Source of the DNA: Bacillus sp. SA1-12
GTDB taxonomy: Bacteria; Bacillota; Bacilli; Bacillales; Bacillaceae
DNA: 64,000 nucleotides
Direction: 5' to 3'
NCBI RefSeq assembly: GCF_000981385.1
Contig: NZ_LATZ01000130.1
Coordinates: 83,360-147,359 of the forward strand
Part shown: piece by piece, positions 1 to 9,678 of the stretch
How the letters are laid out: the number at the start of each line of letters is the position of its first letter
How positions within the stretch are numbered: the first letter of the stretch is position 1
The notes under the pieces: generated by a model
What the model saw: only the letters and a program-made list of their open reading frames with translations
What the model was told of the DNA's origin: nothing
The model's database searches: none
Position numbers and translations under genes: made by a program

Positions 1-763
1 GTACTTTGCCTTTGAATTCTATTTTATCTTCTAACCCTTCAGCTTTGACTTTATCATGAATAAACTGTTCATAGGAATGTGATTCAAAACTGCCAACGAA
101 CAGAAGCTTTGCTTCCGGGTTGCTTGCAGAAACTTTTGAGAAGCCATCTATTAACTCAGTTATCCCTCTAATAGGTGTTATTCCTCCTAAATATAAAAGA
201 TAATCATCTTTTTTAGGTTTTTTTTCATCAGTAACGAACATTTCTTGTAAAGGATAGTTTTCAATCTTGCATGATTTGTAAGAAAGATAACGTTCACCCA
301 CCTCATCAGTTGTATAAATAACACCGCTTAAAAATGGTATACATAGTTTTTCAATCAGTTCATATGCAACGCGGATCGGTTTTTTAAGCCATGGCTTCAA
401 ATATTTTTTGCTCATGATTGCATTAGGATAATGCTCATGCACATCGAAAATAACTGGTTTTTTAGTAAAGAGTCTTAAAAGAACTCCAACTGGCAATAGC
501 TCCGGATCATGAAAGTGATACAAGTCGGCCTCTGTTTTTCTGGCAAGCTTTAAGACAGAAAATGATCGAAAGAATCGTTTCCATTCCTTTTTTGGCTTCT
601 CAATTGGAATGAGCTCGATCGTATCGTTTTCATTTATTTTTTCCGGCCTAGGCGCAACTAGTGTAACATGATAGCCAGCCCTGGCTAATGATTTACATTG
701 TTTATGGTAAATACGTCCATCGTACGCATGATGAACAGTCGTCAATACACAGATTTTTTTCAT
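1..763 (-). CDS. Glycosyltransferase family 4, partial (C-terminus outside window)
   Basis: The frame is open from an ATG at 763 to the window edge, giving about 254 residues. The start MKKICVLTTVHHAYDGR and the segment DADLYHFHDPELLP-like (seen as EADLYHFHDPELLP) are typical of the N-terminal half of GT-B fold GT4 enzymes. LYLGGITPIRGI marks entry into the nucleotide-sugar-binding half. A good ribosome site (AAAAGGAACTG) precedes the ATG. It is divergent from the next glycosyltransferase, with about 100 bp between them. It most likely adds a sugar to a surface polymer at the cytoplasmic membrane; donor and acceptor cannot be read from sequence. The 3' end is missing only because the window ends. 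Confidence 0.85.
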   Translation of the reverse strand, partial: MKKICVLTTVHHAYDGRIYHKQCKSLARAGYHVTLVAPRPEKINENDTIELIPIEKPKKEWKRFFRSFSVLKLARKTEADLYHFHDPELLPVGVLLRLFTKKPVIFDVHEHYPNAIMSKKYLKPWLKKPIRVAYELIEKLCIPFLSGVIYTTDEVGERYLSYKSCKIENYPLQEMFVTDEKKPKKDDYLLYLGGITPIRGITELIDGFSKVSASNPEAKLLFVGSFESHSYEQFIHDKVKAEGLEDKIEFKGKV

Positions 764-861
764 TTAATCAGTTCCTTTTAGTAATCAAAGTTGTAACTTT
801 TCCATTTATACTTTACACTATTATATTGACAATTTCTAATTTTTTATCGGAAGGAATTTAT

Positions 862-2106
862 ATGAAAATCGTCTATATTACACAGCATTTCCCGCCGGAA
901 ATTGGCGCAGCACAAGGCCGGGCTTATGATATGAGTAAAAATCTATCGATCTTGGGCCATGATTTACTCGTGCTAACGTCTTTTCCAAACTCTAGTTCGA
1001 CTAATAAGCTTTTTAAAAAAGAAACAATAAATGACCTAAAGGTCTATCGTTCCTTTAGAATCAAAGATACGAAAACAAGCTCAATAAGACGCCTTGCAAA
1101 TTATCTATCATTTATGATTTCAAGTACCTTTAGCGGATTGCTGGCGAAAAAACCGGATATTATTTATGCTACCTCCCCGCAGCTTTTTCAGGGAGTAACC
1201 GGCTACCTCTTAAGTCGCATCCATCGCGCTAAATTTGTTTTTGAGGTACGTGATTTATGGGTAGACTTTGCCGAGTTGCTCGGACAATTCAATAACAAAA
1301 AACTGCTTAATCTTGCAAGAAAGCTTGAAACTTTTCTATACAAAAAGGCAGATTTAATTGTAGTCGTCACAAATGGATATAAATCACGGCTAATTGAGCA
1401 GGGAATACCTGAACAGAAAATCATTGTGATACCAAATGGTGTTGACCCCTCTTCCATAAAGCCGTATAAAAAAGATCCTGCCATTAAAAAGGAATATGGC
1501 ATAGAGGATAAATTTCTCGTCCTTTATACCGGCAATATCGGGGCTGCTCAAGGTCTTCAAACCGTTATAGCTGCAGCCGAACAGCTAAAGGATGATCCAT
1601 CTGTGTTTTTCTTATTTATCGGTGAAGGGGTAGAAAAAGCAGCTCTAAAGCAACAGGCTGAAGTGTCTCAATTAAAGAATATTCTTTTTCTCGATAGCAA
1701 AAAAAAGGATGAACTCACTGCATTCTATCATGCTGCAGACATCGGCATTGTCAGCTTAAAAAAGCATCCTTTATTTGAGATTACAATCCCTTCAAAAGTG
1801 TTTGATTATATGGCTGTTTCACTTCCTGTCTTAATAGGTGTAGATGGTGAAGCAAGGGAAATCGTTGAAAAAAATCAGGCTGGGTTCTATTTCGAACCGG
1901 AAAATACAGCCGACTTTCTGCGGGTATTAATATATGCACAAAGCCAGCAGGATAAGCTTCAACAAATTAGACCTGAACTTCCGAATAAACTGCTTATGTC
2001 CTTTAACCGAAAGACAATGGCAGAGGAGCTATCTGAAGCCCTAAACAATTTGACGGATGCAACGAAGCAGAAGTTACATAAAAAGACGACCAAATCTCAT
2101 GAATAA
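862..2106 (+). CDS. Glycosyltransferase family 4
   Basis: This 414-residue protein starts at the ATG at 862, preceded by GGAAGGAATTT. An in-frame ATG at 688 would overlap the divergent gene and lacks a ribosome site, so it is rejected. The N-terminus MKIVYITQHFPPEIGAAQGR is the nucleotide-free GT-B lobe of WbuB-like GT4 enzymes. LYTGNIGAAQGL (about residue 218) and the region ending IPSKVFDYMAVSLPVL form the donor-binding lobe. It stands alone on the plus strand between minus-strand polysaccharide genes and ends in a terminator that overlaps its stop codon. A role in surface polysaccharide assembly is inferred from fold and context. Confidence 0.88.
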   Translation: MKIVYITQHFPPEIGAAQGRAYDMSKNLSILGHDLLVLTSFPNSSSTNKLFKKETINDLKVYRSFRIKDTKTSSIRRLANYLSFMISSTFSGLLAKKPDIIYATSPQLFQGVTGYLLSRIHRAKFVFEVRDLWVDFAELLGQFNNKKLLNLARKLETFLYKKADLIVVVTNGYKSRLIEQGIPEQKIIVIPNGVDPSSIKPYKKDPAIKKEYGIEDKFLVLYTGNIGAAQGLQTVIAAAEQLKDDPSVFFLFIGEGVEKAALKQQAEVSQLKNILFLDSKKKDELTAFYHAADIGIVSLKKHPLFEITIPSKVFDYMAVSLPVLIGVDGEAREIVEKNQAGFYFEPENTADFLRVLIYAQSQQDKLQQIRPELPNKLLMSFNRKTMAEELSEALNNLTDATKQKLHKKTTKSHE

Positions 2107-2119
2107 ATGGTCGTCTTTT
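2081..2119 (+). terminator. Terminator overlapping the 3' end of the GT4 gene
   Basis: AAAAGACGACCA pairs perfectly with TGGTCGTCTTTT, separated by 15 nt. The left arm lies inside the last codons of the gene, and a T-run follows the right arm. It is A/T-flanked on both sides, so it may also work toward the convergent epimerase gene. Confidence 0.8.
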
Positions 2120-2253
2120 TTACTATATATTGAACATAACATCCTTCATGCCTTAGCTCGCGCGCCTGGCCCCGAAATCGCAGACAAAGGACGTCTTTCT
2201 ATTCCTGACCGTCTTATTTTTGCCTTAGGCTGTCAAGGCGCGTGCGCTTTTGT

Positions 2254-3399
2254 TTAAGAATGAAAAGGTTCCGGTTTATCCATACGTTTGCCAAAGTGAT
2301 GAAGAATCGCTTCTACAATTCGTCTAGAGGCTTGGCCATCACCATATGGATTGGATGCTTTTGACATACTTTCATATGTTTCATTGTTGTTTAACAGCTC
2401 ATATGCCAGGTTATAAATGGTTTCCTCATCTGTACCTGCTAATTTTAATGTGCCTGCTTCAATTCCTTCCGGACGCTCTGTTGTATCCCTTAGAACAAGA
2501 ACTGGAACACCAAGAGACGGAGCCTCTTCTTGCACGCCGCCGGAATCAGTCAAGATAATGTGGGCTCTTGAAGCAAAGTTATGGAAATCATAAACACCTA
2601 ATGGTTCAATCAAATGGATTCTTGGGTCATTTCCTAAGATTTCATCTGCTACCTCACGCACAGCTGGATTCAAGTGTACAGGGTAGACAACTTGAACATC
2701 ATCATGTTCATTAATAAGGCGTTTAATCGCACGGAACATATTTCTCATTGGATCTCCCAAGTTCTCCCTGCGATGAGCAGTTAATAAGATCATTCTGTCA
2801 GAACCGATCTTATCAAGAATTTCATGAGAGTATGTATCTTTAACTGTTGTTTTTAGTGCATCAATCGCTGTATTTCCTGTCACATAGATCGATTCACCTT
2901 TTTTATTTTCTGTCAGCAAGTTTTGTTCTGCTGCATTTGTTGGAGAAAAGTGAAGGTCTGCTATAACCCCTGTAATTTGGCGATTGATCTCCTCCGGAAA
3001 TGGAGAATATTTATTCCAAGTACGTAAGCCAGCTTCAACATGGCCCACTGCGATTTGATTGTAAAAGGCAGCCAAGCTCGCGACAAAAGTTGTTGTCGTG
3101 TCTCCATGGACAAGAACGAGATCAGGTTTTACCGTCTTCATGACATCATCTAAGCCTTCTAACGCCTTCACTGTAACTCCTGTCAGTGTTTGACGGTCCT
3201 TCATAATGTTCAAATCATGATCAGGTGTTACGTCGAATAATTCTAGTACTTGATCAAGCATTTGGCGATGCTGTGCGGTTACAGTTACAATTGAATCAAT
3301 TTCGTCTGGATACTTTTCAAGCTCTAACACAAGCGGTGCCATTTTAATGGCTTCTGGCCTTGTTCCAAAAATTGTCATCACTTTTATTTTGCGATCCAT
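2254..3399 (-). CDS. mnaA: UDP-N-acetylglucosamine 2-epimerase (non-hydrolysing)
   Basis: This cytoplasmic enzyme interconverts UDP-GlcNAc and UDP-ManNAc, the first step toward ManNAc linkage units of teichoic acids and ManNAcA-containing polymers. The 381 residues match the usual length of the family. Seen motifs are FGTRPEAIKMAPL near the N-terminus, HVEAGLRT (about residue 120), TAHRRENLG and DSGGVQEEA, which line the UDP-sugar site. The start is backed by TAAAGGAGACATTAAT. It lies in the same direction as the TagGH set and the UDP-ManNAc dehydrogenase at 6.5-7.7 kb, which would use its product. Confidence 0.96.
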   Translation of the reverse strand: MDRKIKVMTIFGTRPEAIKMAPLVLELEKYPDEIDSIVTVTAQHRQMLDQVLELFDVTPDHDLNIMKDRQTLTGVTVKALEGLDDVMKTVKPDLVLVHGDTTTTFVASLAAFYNQIAVGHVEAGLRTWNKYSPFPEEINRQITGVIADLHFSPTNAAEQNLLTENKKGESIYVTGNTAIDALKTTVKDTYSHEILDKIGSDRMILLTAHRRENLGDPMRNMFRAIKRLINEHDDVQVVYPVHLNPAVREVADEILGNDPRIHLIEPLGVYDFHNFASRAHIILTDSGGVQEEAPSLGVPVLVLRDTTERPEGIEAGTLKLAGTDEETIYNLAYELLNNNETYESMSKASNPYGDGQASRRIVEAILHHFGKRMDKPEPFHS

Positions 3400-3482
3400 A
3401 TTAATGTCTCCTTTAATACGTTCTCTAAACTAAATTAGCATATTCTACATCATTCTACAAATTTCACTTTTGTTACAAAAAA

Positions 3483-3510
3483 GGTGGTGCCATTATTGAA
3501 CACCACAACC
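3483..3510 (-). terminator. Terminator of the tagGH-glycosyltransferase operon
   Basis: On the minus strand, downstream of the stop at 3525, GTGGTG and CACCAC arms form a hairpin followed by CCTTTTTT. Confidence 0.7.
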
Positions 3511-3524
3511 ATACATGTATATGC

Positions 3525-4739
3525 CTATATGTTTTTGTATAACTCCACTAATTTTTTGCTTTCATCTTCCCACGTTAACACCTTTTGTGCTTCCAAACAG
3601 TTTTGTTTATATAAAGAATAATGGTTTACAACCTCTTTAATTCCATTAACAATGCCTTCGGTTGTTTCTTCTGCTAAAACACCTGTTTTATACTGATCAA
3701 CGACGACAGCTTTCCCTGGGTGATTTGAAGAAACACAAGGAATGCCTGCTTGGATATATTCAAACATCTTATTTGGTGTCGAGTAATAATTATTTTTAGA
3801 AATCTTTTCATACATAACAAGTCCTATATGTGCTTGCTGTGTATAGTAGATTAATTCTTCTGATGGTACTTGGTCATGGAAAAAAACCTTATCCGTAAGG
3901 TCCAGAGTGTGAGCTAGTTCGATCAGTTGATCTTTTAGGATACCTGAACCTATTAACACCAGCTTATAGTGATCAGGCAGCTGTTTCATCGAACGAATAA
4001 TCAGCTCTAAGCCGCGATATGGAGAAAAGCCTCCCTGATAGATTAAAATACGATCATCTGCTTGAAAAGGAAATGTCCACGACTCAGGCACTTTCGAGGG
4101 TACGAGCTGATTTTGATGAACAATCGGGATGTTTTGAATAAGAATACATGGTTTTTCCCCATTACGCTCAAATAAATAATCTCTTAAATAAGCATTCACT
4201 GTTACAAAATAATCGATCCTCCGAAACAGCTTCTTTTCCATACGATAGCCAACAAATCGATCCAGCTGATTCCGACCGGCCATTTCATTAAAGATTTCAT
4301 GAGAATCATAGATCAGCTTTGCCGAAAAGTCTTTGGCAAGCATGGTGCCCTGCCATAGTGTGTTTAAATCATGGCAATGGATAACATCAATATCCATCTT
4401 CTGCACAGATTGCTTTACCTTTTTATAAAACTCATAATAGGCCAGATAATCCTTTACAATCTTTATAACAGGCCTCCGCGCTGCCCAAACCAGCATGCTT
4501 TTAAAGCCAGATTTTCTCTGGCTTTTTCCTTTATGCTGTGAGATTTGTGCCTTCATGTTTTTCACTGTGATTTGGATATGTACAAGCTTAATGTTTTCAT
4601 GTAAAAAAGGAGCAGGCTCATTGTATTCCTTCACACAAGCGAGATAGATGACATGGCCTGCCTCAGCTAATGCAAGAGCCTCTCTTTTGACCCTTGCATC
4701 ATAATGAATATCTTTATACAAAAGCATTAAGATATTCAT
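3525..4739 (-). CDS. Glycosyltransferase family 4
   Basis: This 404-residue GT-B enzyme starts MNILMLLYKDIHYDARVKREA, and HCHDLNTLWQG (about residue 120) is typical of GT4 proteins. GGFSPYRGLELIIRSM marks the C-terminal donor-binding lobe, and NKMFEYIQAGIPCVSS is the phosphate-contact region. Its ATG overlaps the end of the ABC ATPase gene by 4 bp, so the two are translationally coupled. It is the last gene of the tagG-tagH operon, which suggests that it works on the polymer exported by that pair. Confidence 0.9.
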   Translation of the reverse strand: MNILMLLYKDIHYDARVKREALALAEAGHVIYLACVKEYNEPAPFLHENIKLVHIQITVKNMKAQISQHKGKSQRKSGFKSMLVWAARRPVIKIVKDYLAYYEFYKKVKQSVQKMDIDVIHCHDLNTLWQGTMLAKDFSAKLIYDSHEIFNEMAGRNQLDRFVGYRMEKKLFRRIDYFVTVNAYLRDYLFERNGEKPCILIQNIPIVHQNQLVPSKVPESWTFPFQADDRILIYQGGFSPYRGLELIIRSMKQLPDHYKLVLIGSGILKDQLIELAHTLDLTDKVFFHDQVPSEELIYYTQQAHIGLVMYEKISKNNYYSTPNKMFEYIQAGIPCVSSNHPGKAVVVDQYKTGVLAEETTEGIVNGIKEVVNHYSLYKQNCLEAQKVLTWEDESKKLVELYKNI

Positions 4740-5473
4740 TTTGCAACACTGCTCTTCATAAATTGATCATACTCAGTTACAATCGGTCCTGTCTCTCCGA
4801 CCGCTTTTTGTTCACCTAAGTGAATCCATACAACCCGATCACAAATTGATCTTACAAGATTTGATGAATGGGTGACGAGAATCACTGTACGGTCTTGTTT
4901 GATTTTCTCCATAATAGCTTGTCTGCATTTTTGTTGGAAAGCGGTGTCCCCTACTCCTAATACTTCATCAATAAGGAGGATTTCCGGGTCTAATGAAATC
5001 GCTGTGGCAAAAGCTAATCTTGATTTCATCCCTGCCGAATAGGTTCTAACCGGCTTATAAATAAAATCGCCAAGCTCAGAGAATTCAATGATTTCATCAA
5101 TCTTTTCATCGATCGTTTTCTTGTTATGACCAAGAAGCAGCCCGTTCAGGTAAATATTTTCAATTCCTGGCAATTCAGGCTGAAACCCGGCACCTAATGA
5201 TAGTAAAACAGGATGCTCTTCTTCATGGATAAGAAATTCGCCTTTATCAGGTGAGATCAACCCGCTTAACAGTTTAAGCAGAGTACTCTTTCCGGATCCA
5301 TTTCGCCCAATGATTCCAAGAACTTCGCCTTTTTTAACCTCAAAGTTCAAACCCTTTAATGCCCAAAAACGATCATCTTTTTTATGAAGATTTATTAACT
5401 TTTTTAAAGGTTTTTCCGTAAACTCCGGATACGAAACCCAAAGATCTTTTACTTCAATTATATTTTGAGTCAA
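4736..5473 (-). CDS. tagH: Polysaccharide/teichoic acid exporter, ATP-binding subunit
   Basis: This 245-residue ABC ATPase is of the TagH/Wzt class. It shows a Walker A GRNGSGKST (residues 56-64), the signature YSAGMKSRL, Walker B ILLIDEVLGVGD and the switch HSS following LVTH. B. subtilis TagH carries a long C-terminal extension; this one ends right after the ATPase domain, so it resembles the short forms. It directly follows the permease (stop and start adjoin) and would power export of a lipid-linked wall polymer. Confidence 0.92.
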   Translation of the reverse strand: MTQNIIEVKDLWVSYPEFTEKPLKKLINLHKKDDRFWALKGLNFEVKKGEVLGIIGRNGSGKSTLLKLLSGLISPDKGEFLIHEEEHPVLLSLGAGFQPELPGIENIYLNGLLLGHNKKTIDEKIDEIIEFSELGDFIYKPVRTYSAGMKSRLAFATAISLDPEILLIDEVLGVGDTAFQQKCRQAIMEKIKQDRTVILVTHSSNLVRSICDRVVWIHLGEQKAVGETGPIVTEYDQFMKSSVAK

Positions 5474-6253
5474 TTAAATCACCTTGGCATATTCTTTTTC
5501 ATTTTTATTTAACAAGCGTAATCCCAAATATAAAATAAACACGGAAACAATTGTTAAGATAAATAACGGTAAAAACTCTGGCGGTCTTCCGTAAATCAGC
5601 ACATCACGATAAGATTCTAAAAAGGTCGTAAACGGATTTAAATATAGGACCGGCACCAGGCTTTTTGGTACATCACTCATTTCAAATAACACGGGTGATA
5701 AGTATAAAAGCACCCTGGAAATATACTGCATCATATTTTTAATATCCCTTAAAAATACCCCCAGATGCGCAAGGAATATCATGACTCCCAACAAACAGAA
5801 GGCATTTACAATAAAAATCAACGGGAAGTAAAGGACATTCCATGTGTAATCAATTCCATAAATCGCAAGGAAAATAAACAACACGACCACACTAATTAAA
5901 TATTTAATACAGTTCACTAATAGACGGACAATGAGGAAAATGATCTTGGGGACATAAACCTGCTGCAAGATATTTCCCTTTGATGATATCGCATTTGTTC
6001 CTTCAACAAGACAAGCCGTTACAAATTTTAATGGAATTAATCCAGTAAAAATAATGATCGGATAATCCGGACTGCCTTTTTTAAGTATGACAACAACTAA
6101 TAAGTAAAAAACCGCCATATAGAAAATTGGGTCTAATATCCACCATAAAAAACCAAAATAGGTTCTTGAAGTATTAGCTTTAAAGTCAGAAGTAGTCAAG
6201 TGATAGATTAAATCCTTGTTGGCTTTAATGGCTTTGATTGTATCAATAAACAT
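5474..6253 (-). CDS. tagG: Polysaccharide/teichoic acid exporter, permease subunit
   Basis: This 259-residue ABC-2 type permease has about six hydrophobic helices. The N-terminal segment DLIYHLTTSDFKANTSRTYFGFLWWILDP is the amphipathic entry region of TagG/Wzm proteins. It is the first gene of the operon, with AGGAGA before the ATG, and partners the ATPase directly downstream. Together they move undecaprenyl-linked polymer across the membrane. The substrate may be wall teichoic acid or another ManNAc-linked polymer; no ribitol- or glycerol-phosphate polymerase lies in this window to decide. Confidence 0.92.
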   Translation of the reverse strand: MFIDTIKAIKANKDLIYHLTTSDFKANTSRTYFGFLWWILDPIFYMAVFYLLVVVILKKGSPDYPIIIFTGLIPLKFVTACLVEGTNAISSKGNILQQVYVPKIIFLIVRLLVNCIKYLISVVVLFIFLAIYGIDYTWNVLYFPLIFIVNAFCLLGVMIFLAHLGVFLRDIKNMMQYISRVLLYLSPVLFEMSDVPKSLVPVLYLNPFTTFLESYRDVLIYGRPPEFLPLFILTIVSVFILYLGLRLLNKNEKEYAKVI

Positions 6254-6428
6254 ACACGTTCTCCTAACCTACAAAATGTTGCATCCTTATAATAATAAAC
6301 TTAGTTCAGACTGCTTTCAAGTTTTTACTTAATGAATCCTTATCCTATCCAACAATAGATTTATTCTGTTCACAATATGTTTAAACTTCCCTATTTAATT
6401 GGCTTTCAAGAGCCCAAAAAGAGAAAGA

Positions 6429-6450
6429 CGACCATAAAATATTATGGTCG
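6429..6450 (-). terminator. Terminator of the UDP-ManNAc dehydrogenase gene
   Basis: CGACCATAA and TTATGGTCG form a perfect 9-bp stem with a 4-nt loop, followed on the minus strand by TCTTTCTCTTTTT. Confidence 0.8.
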
Positions 6451-6484
6451 CAAAGGATCATTTCATGTTATCTATCTTACTAAA

Positions 6485-7738
6485 TCAAATATATTGATAA
6501 AGATTACCAAAGTTAATGTAATCAACGTCTTCAGGATAATTTTTCACAATATTCTTCGTATCAAAAATTTGTTTTTTGGCCATACCGCTTAAATCATCTT
6601 TTTCAATTGATTTAAATTCATTATGGTCAGTTAGAACCAACACTAAGCTTGAATCTTTTACCGCTGCTTTCATGTCTTGTTCTACCCAGTCTTTTTTAAC
6701 ATGAGGATCATATGCAATCACATTTGCTCCGGCTGCCTTTAAGTGGCCGTAAATATCCATTGCCGGGCTCTCGCGGACATCGTCAACATTTCCTTTATAC
6801 GTAAGACCAAAGACCGTGATTTTTTTCCCTTCAAAGCCATTGAGGATTTTCGCTGCATGCTCCACAACAAATGAAGGCATTGATACGTTAATATCTCTCG
6901 CCTGATAGATTAGTTTTGCTTGTTCAGGTGCTTCCGCCACAATAAAATATGGATCAACAGCTAAACAGTGTCCGCCAACTCCAGGACCTGGATGATGCAG
7001 GTTTACACGCGGATGCTTATTGGCCATTTCAATAACATCTAATGCGTTAATTTCAAGCTTTGTACAAATTTTAACCAGTTCATTTGCTAATGAAATGTTA
7101 ACATCGCGATACGTGTTTTCCATCAGCTTTGACATTTCCGCTGTTTTTGCATCCGTTAAAATCAATTCACCTTGCACAAATGTACGGTAGACATCTGCGC
7201 CAGCTTTTTTACAAGCTTCGGTTACACCGCCAATAATACGGTTATTATAAATCAATTCATGCATGATTTGACCAGGAAGCACGCGCTCTGGGCAGTGTAC
7301 AAGGAATAAGTCTTCCCCAATTGTGAAACCGGCTTTTTCTAATAGCGGTTTTACATGGTCATCTGTTGTACGAGGCGCAATTGTTGATTCAACAATCACT
7401 GTATTATTCTTTTCAAGATAAGGAATAATATTTTCTACTGCACTTAATACATATTTTAAATCAACTGATTTATATTGATCATCTTTATTTGGGGTTGGTA
7501 CTGCGATAATAAAAACGTCTGCTTTTTCAGGTGTTGTTGAAGCCTTAAATTTTCCGGATTCCATCACATTTTCCAGAGCTTCCTGTAAGCCAGGCTCTTC
7601 AATATGAATTTTACCTTGGTTTAATGAGTCAATAACATCTTGCTGAATATCAACACCTAGCACGTCAACTCCATGCTTAGCAAACATAATCGAAGTCGGA
7701 AGGCCAATATAACCAAGACCAATTGTGACTAACTTCAT
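6485..7738 (-). CDS. wecC: UDP-N-acetyl-D-mannosaminuronate dehydrogenase
   Basis: This enzyme oxidises UDP-ManNAc to UDP-ManNAcA with two NAD+. The 417 residues match WecC-type UDP-sugar dehydrogenases. The N-terminal Rossmann motif is IGLGYIGLPTSIMFAKHG, the central helix is MENTYRDVNISLANEL, and the catalytic Cys sits in GVGGHCLAVDPYF (about residue 260). The C-terminal UDP-binding domain starts near KKITVFGLTYKGNVDD. The start is supported by GGAGGAAATG. It fits with the epimerase at 2.3-3.4 kb. The WecC call over other UDP-HexNAc dehydrogenases rests on that context and on the GHCLAVDPYF motif. Confidence 0.9.
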   Translation of the reverse strand: MKLVTIGLGYIGLPTSIMFAKHGVDVLGVDIQQDVIDSLNQGKIHIEEPGLQEALENVMESGKFKASTTPEKADVFIIAVPTPNKDDQYKSVDLKYVLSAVENIIPYLEKNNTVIVESTIAPRTTDDHVKPLLEKAGFTIGEDLFLVHCPERVLPGQIMHELIYNNRIIGGVTEACKKAGADVYRTFVQGELILTDAKTAEMSKLMENTYRDVNISLANELVKICTKLEINALDVIEMANKHPRVNLHHPGPGVGGHCLAVDPYFIVAEAPEQAKLIYQARDINVSMPSFVVEHAAKILNGFEGKKITVFGLTYKGNVDDVRESPAMDIYGHLKAAGANVIAYDPHVKKDWVEQDMKAAVKDSSLVLVLTDHNEFKSIEKDDLSGMAKKQIFDTKNIVKNYPEDVDYINFGNLYQYI

Positions 7739-7832
7739 ATTTCATTTCCTCCAGTATATACCAATATGTTAAATTTCAATTCTCTTACCACATTACAACT
7801 TACTTTCTAGCATGTCAATTATCTGCACCATT

Positions 7833-7965
7833 TAGAAAAGCGCAAGGCGCTAAGCCTAAAACCAGACCCTTGAGGCAGTCAAAAACGCGACGGCATTATC
7901 TCTTGACGGCACTTGCACATCCTGTGCTTCGCCGATGGCGTCTGAGCTGGAAACAAGTACCACGT
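7833..7965. repeat. Degenerate Bacillus-type intergenic repeat
   Basis: The stretch starts AAAAGCGCAAGGCGCTAAGCC and carries GAGGCAGTCAAAA, then CTTGCACATCCTGTGCTTCG. The same blocks recur, more decayed, at 18.1-18.24 kb, and the GAAAAGCG(C/G)AAG(G/T)C lead recurs at 25.53 kb. It has no open frame of note. Confidence 0.6.
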
Positions 7966-8017
7966 TAAAATTGTATACTTTCTTATACTGCATAACAGGC
8001 ACAAACTGAGCATGTGC

Positions 8018-9625
8018 CTATGCCATGATTTCATTTAATTCAGACTGAACCATCTTATTCTTCCCGCACTGATTACGTACACGGCTTGCAGAATTTGCTG
8101 ATTTTTCCAGAAAGGTTTCCGGATTGTGATACAAATCCTCTATCGCATCTGCCAAACCGAGGTAATCTTCCTTTGGAGCTAAATAGCCGCATGTATCATC
8201 GATAAATTCCGGAATGGCGTATACACTGCTTGTTACTGGAACTAGTCCGCTTGACATTGCCTCCCCTAAGGATACTCCTTGAGAATCCATTCTGGAAGGA
8301 CACAAAAAGATTCCATGCTTTTTATGTTGTTCAGCTATTTCCTCTTGAGATAAAAAATAATTATGAAGATGTACGTTTGGAATATTGCGAATCGGTGCTA
8401 CGACTTCATCGAATAATGGACCTTGGCCGTATATATTAAATTCGAGTTCATTAAAAAACGGCCTATCCTTTAATGCTAGTATTGCTTTAACCGTCAAATC
8501 ATTTGCATATGTTCGTGAAGCAAACGGCCGAATCGTCAATATTTTTTTTCTTTGTTCTTCAGACTTCTCTACATAATTAAATAATTCATCATCGATCATA
8601 TTGTGGATAATACTATAATTCTTCACAATACTATTTGTGTCTTTTTCAGCAACATTTTCTTTATACCAATTAGAAACAAAAATGAATTTTATTTGATCAT
8701 CCTTTGTATTATAGATGTCATGCATAAAATCTAATTGTTCCTGATTTCTTTCTGCATACGCCAAGCTTTCACGCAGACCTTTTGTGTCATTGTAAAAATT
8801 AAACCAGCGTCGATACCATTTTGTTGTTTCAAAGCCGTGTACCCATACGATTTTAGGGGTATTTCGCGCTTTTGATTTACGAACAGATCTATACATTCTT
8901 TCATTAATGAAATGGAATAATAGTTTTTTATAAGGCTTGCTATCCAATAAACCTGTCAGGACATCTTCTCCGCCTATAAACACCGGTATTCCTTCAAATT
9001 CATAATGAGCCACACTGGTAGGTGACGTATTAAGTCTATAGATTGCAACGTTAATGCCTTGTTCTTTATAGCCTAAAACCCGTTTATGAATAAACATGTT
9101 TTGATAATACGTATTTTTTTCCGGATAAACATTGGTGATGATTAGATGGTCAACCTCTGGATAACGAGAATATAGTTCTTTTTTGCTTTCCTCATTCGTC
9201 ATATTAAAAGCCGATACAGTAAATTCGGATAGCTTCGCTTCTCCAGCTCCTGTTAACCGAATCCCTAAAGAATAGCTGACAACAGATTCAGGGAAACTAA
9301 GGTTCATCTCGCATCCTAATGGATTATATTGAACATAGATTTTTTGTTTTTTCTGGTCATAACCGACGATCACTTGTTGGATTTGTAAGCCATTATCGAT
9401 TACACCATCAATTTTGGCCACGTATGTGAATGCTGAATTCAACTTTGTGTTCACAGCTTTATTATGATCATAATAAATAATAAGTGGCCGTGCATCCTTG
9501 TTTACCTGTTGAACCTTAATGGTTAAATCATCCGCATTCTCTATTGAAACCTTGTATGTTGAATCTGTATATTTTGGCCACTTATCTACATAATGGTTCA
9601 CTTCAACTGGTTCACTTTTCAACAT
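8018..9625 (-). CDS. Glycosyltransferase with N-terminal beta-rich domain
   Basis: This protein has 535 residues from the ATG at 9625, which has GGAGGGG five bases upstream; the longer frame to 9664 has no such site. Residues 1-150 or so look like a beta-sandwich (alternating short hydrophobic strands, SYSLGIRLTGAGEAKLSEF). The remainder is a GT4-type GT-B enzyme, with KKILTIRPFASRTYANDL, then IFLCPSRMDSQGVSLGEAMSSGLVPV as the donor site with its E-x7-E-like glutamates. It is the last gene of the four-gene set ending here. The N-terminal part may bind carbohydrate; that is inference from shape only. Confidence 0.85.
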   Translation of the reverse strand: MLKSEPVEVNHYVDKWPKYTDSTYKVSIENADDLTIKVQQVNKDARPLIIYYDHNKAVNTKLNSAFTYVAKIDGVIDNGLQIQQVIVGYDQKKQKIYVQYNPLGCEMNLSFPESVVSYSLGIRLTGAGEAKLSEFTVSAFNMTNEESKKELYSRYPEVDHLIITNVYPEKNTYYQNMFIHKRVLGYKEQGINVAIYRLNTSPTSVAHYEFEGIPVFIGGEDVLTGLLDSKPYKKLLFHFINERMYRSVRKSKARNTPKIVWVHGFETTKWYRRWFNFYNDTKGLRESLAYAERNQEQLDFMHDIYNTKDDQIKFIFVSNWYKENVAEKDTNSIVKNYSIIHNMIDDELFNYVEKSEEQRKKILTIRPFASRTYANDLTVKAILALKDRPFFNELEFNIYGQGPLFDEVVAPIRNIPNVHLHNYFLSQEEIAEQHKKHGIFLCPSRMDSQGVSLGEAMSSGLVPVTSSVYAIPEFIDDTCGYLAPKEDYLGLADAIEDLYHNPETFLEKSANSASRVRNQCGKNKMVQSELNEIMA

Positions 9626-9678
9626 ACGTTCCCCTCCTGTCATAACGATAACGATACAAAACATGTGATTTCATAAAC

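Noticed and set aside
2057..2257. Open frame of 66 codons after the first GT4 gene
   Set aside because: It overlaps the GT4 end and its terminator and runs through a decayed repeat; no ribosome site.
6377..6592. Open frame of 71 codons between tagG and wecC
   Set aside because: It crosses the wecC terminator and the wecC 3' end on the opposite strand; no support.
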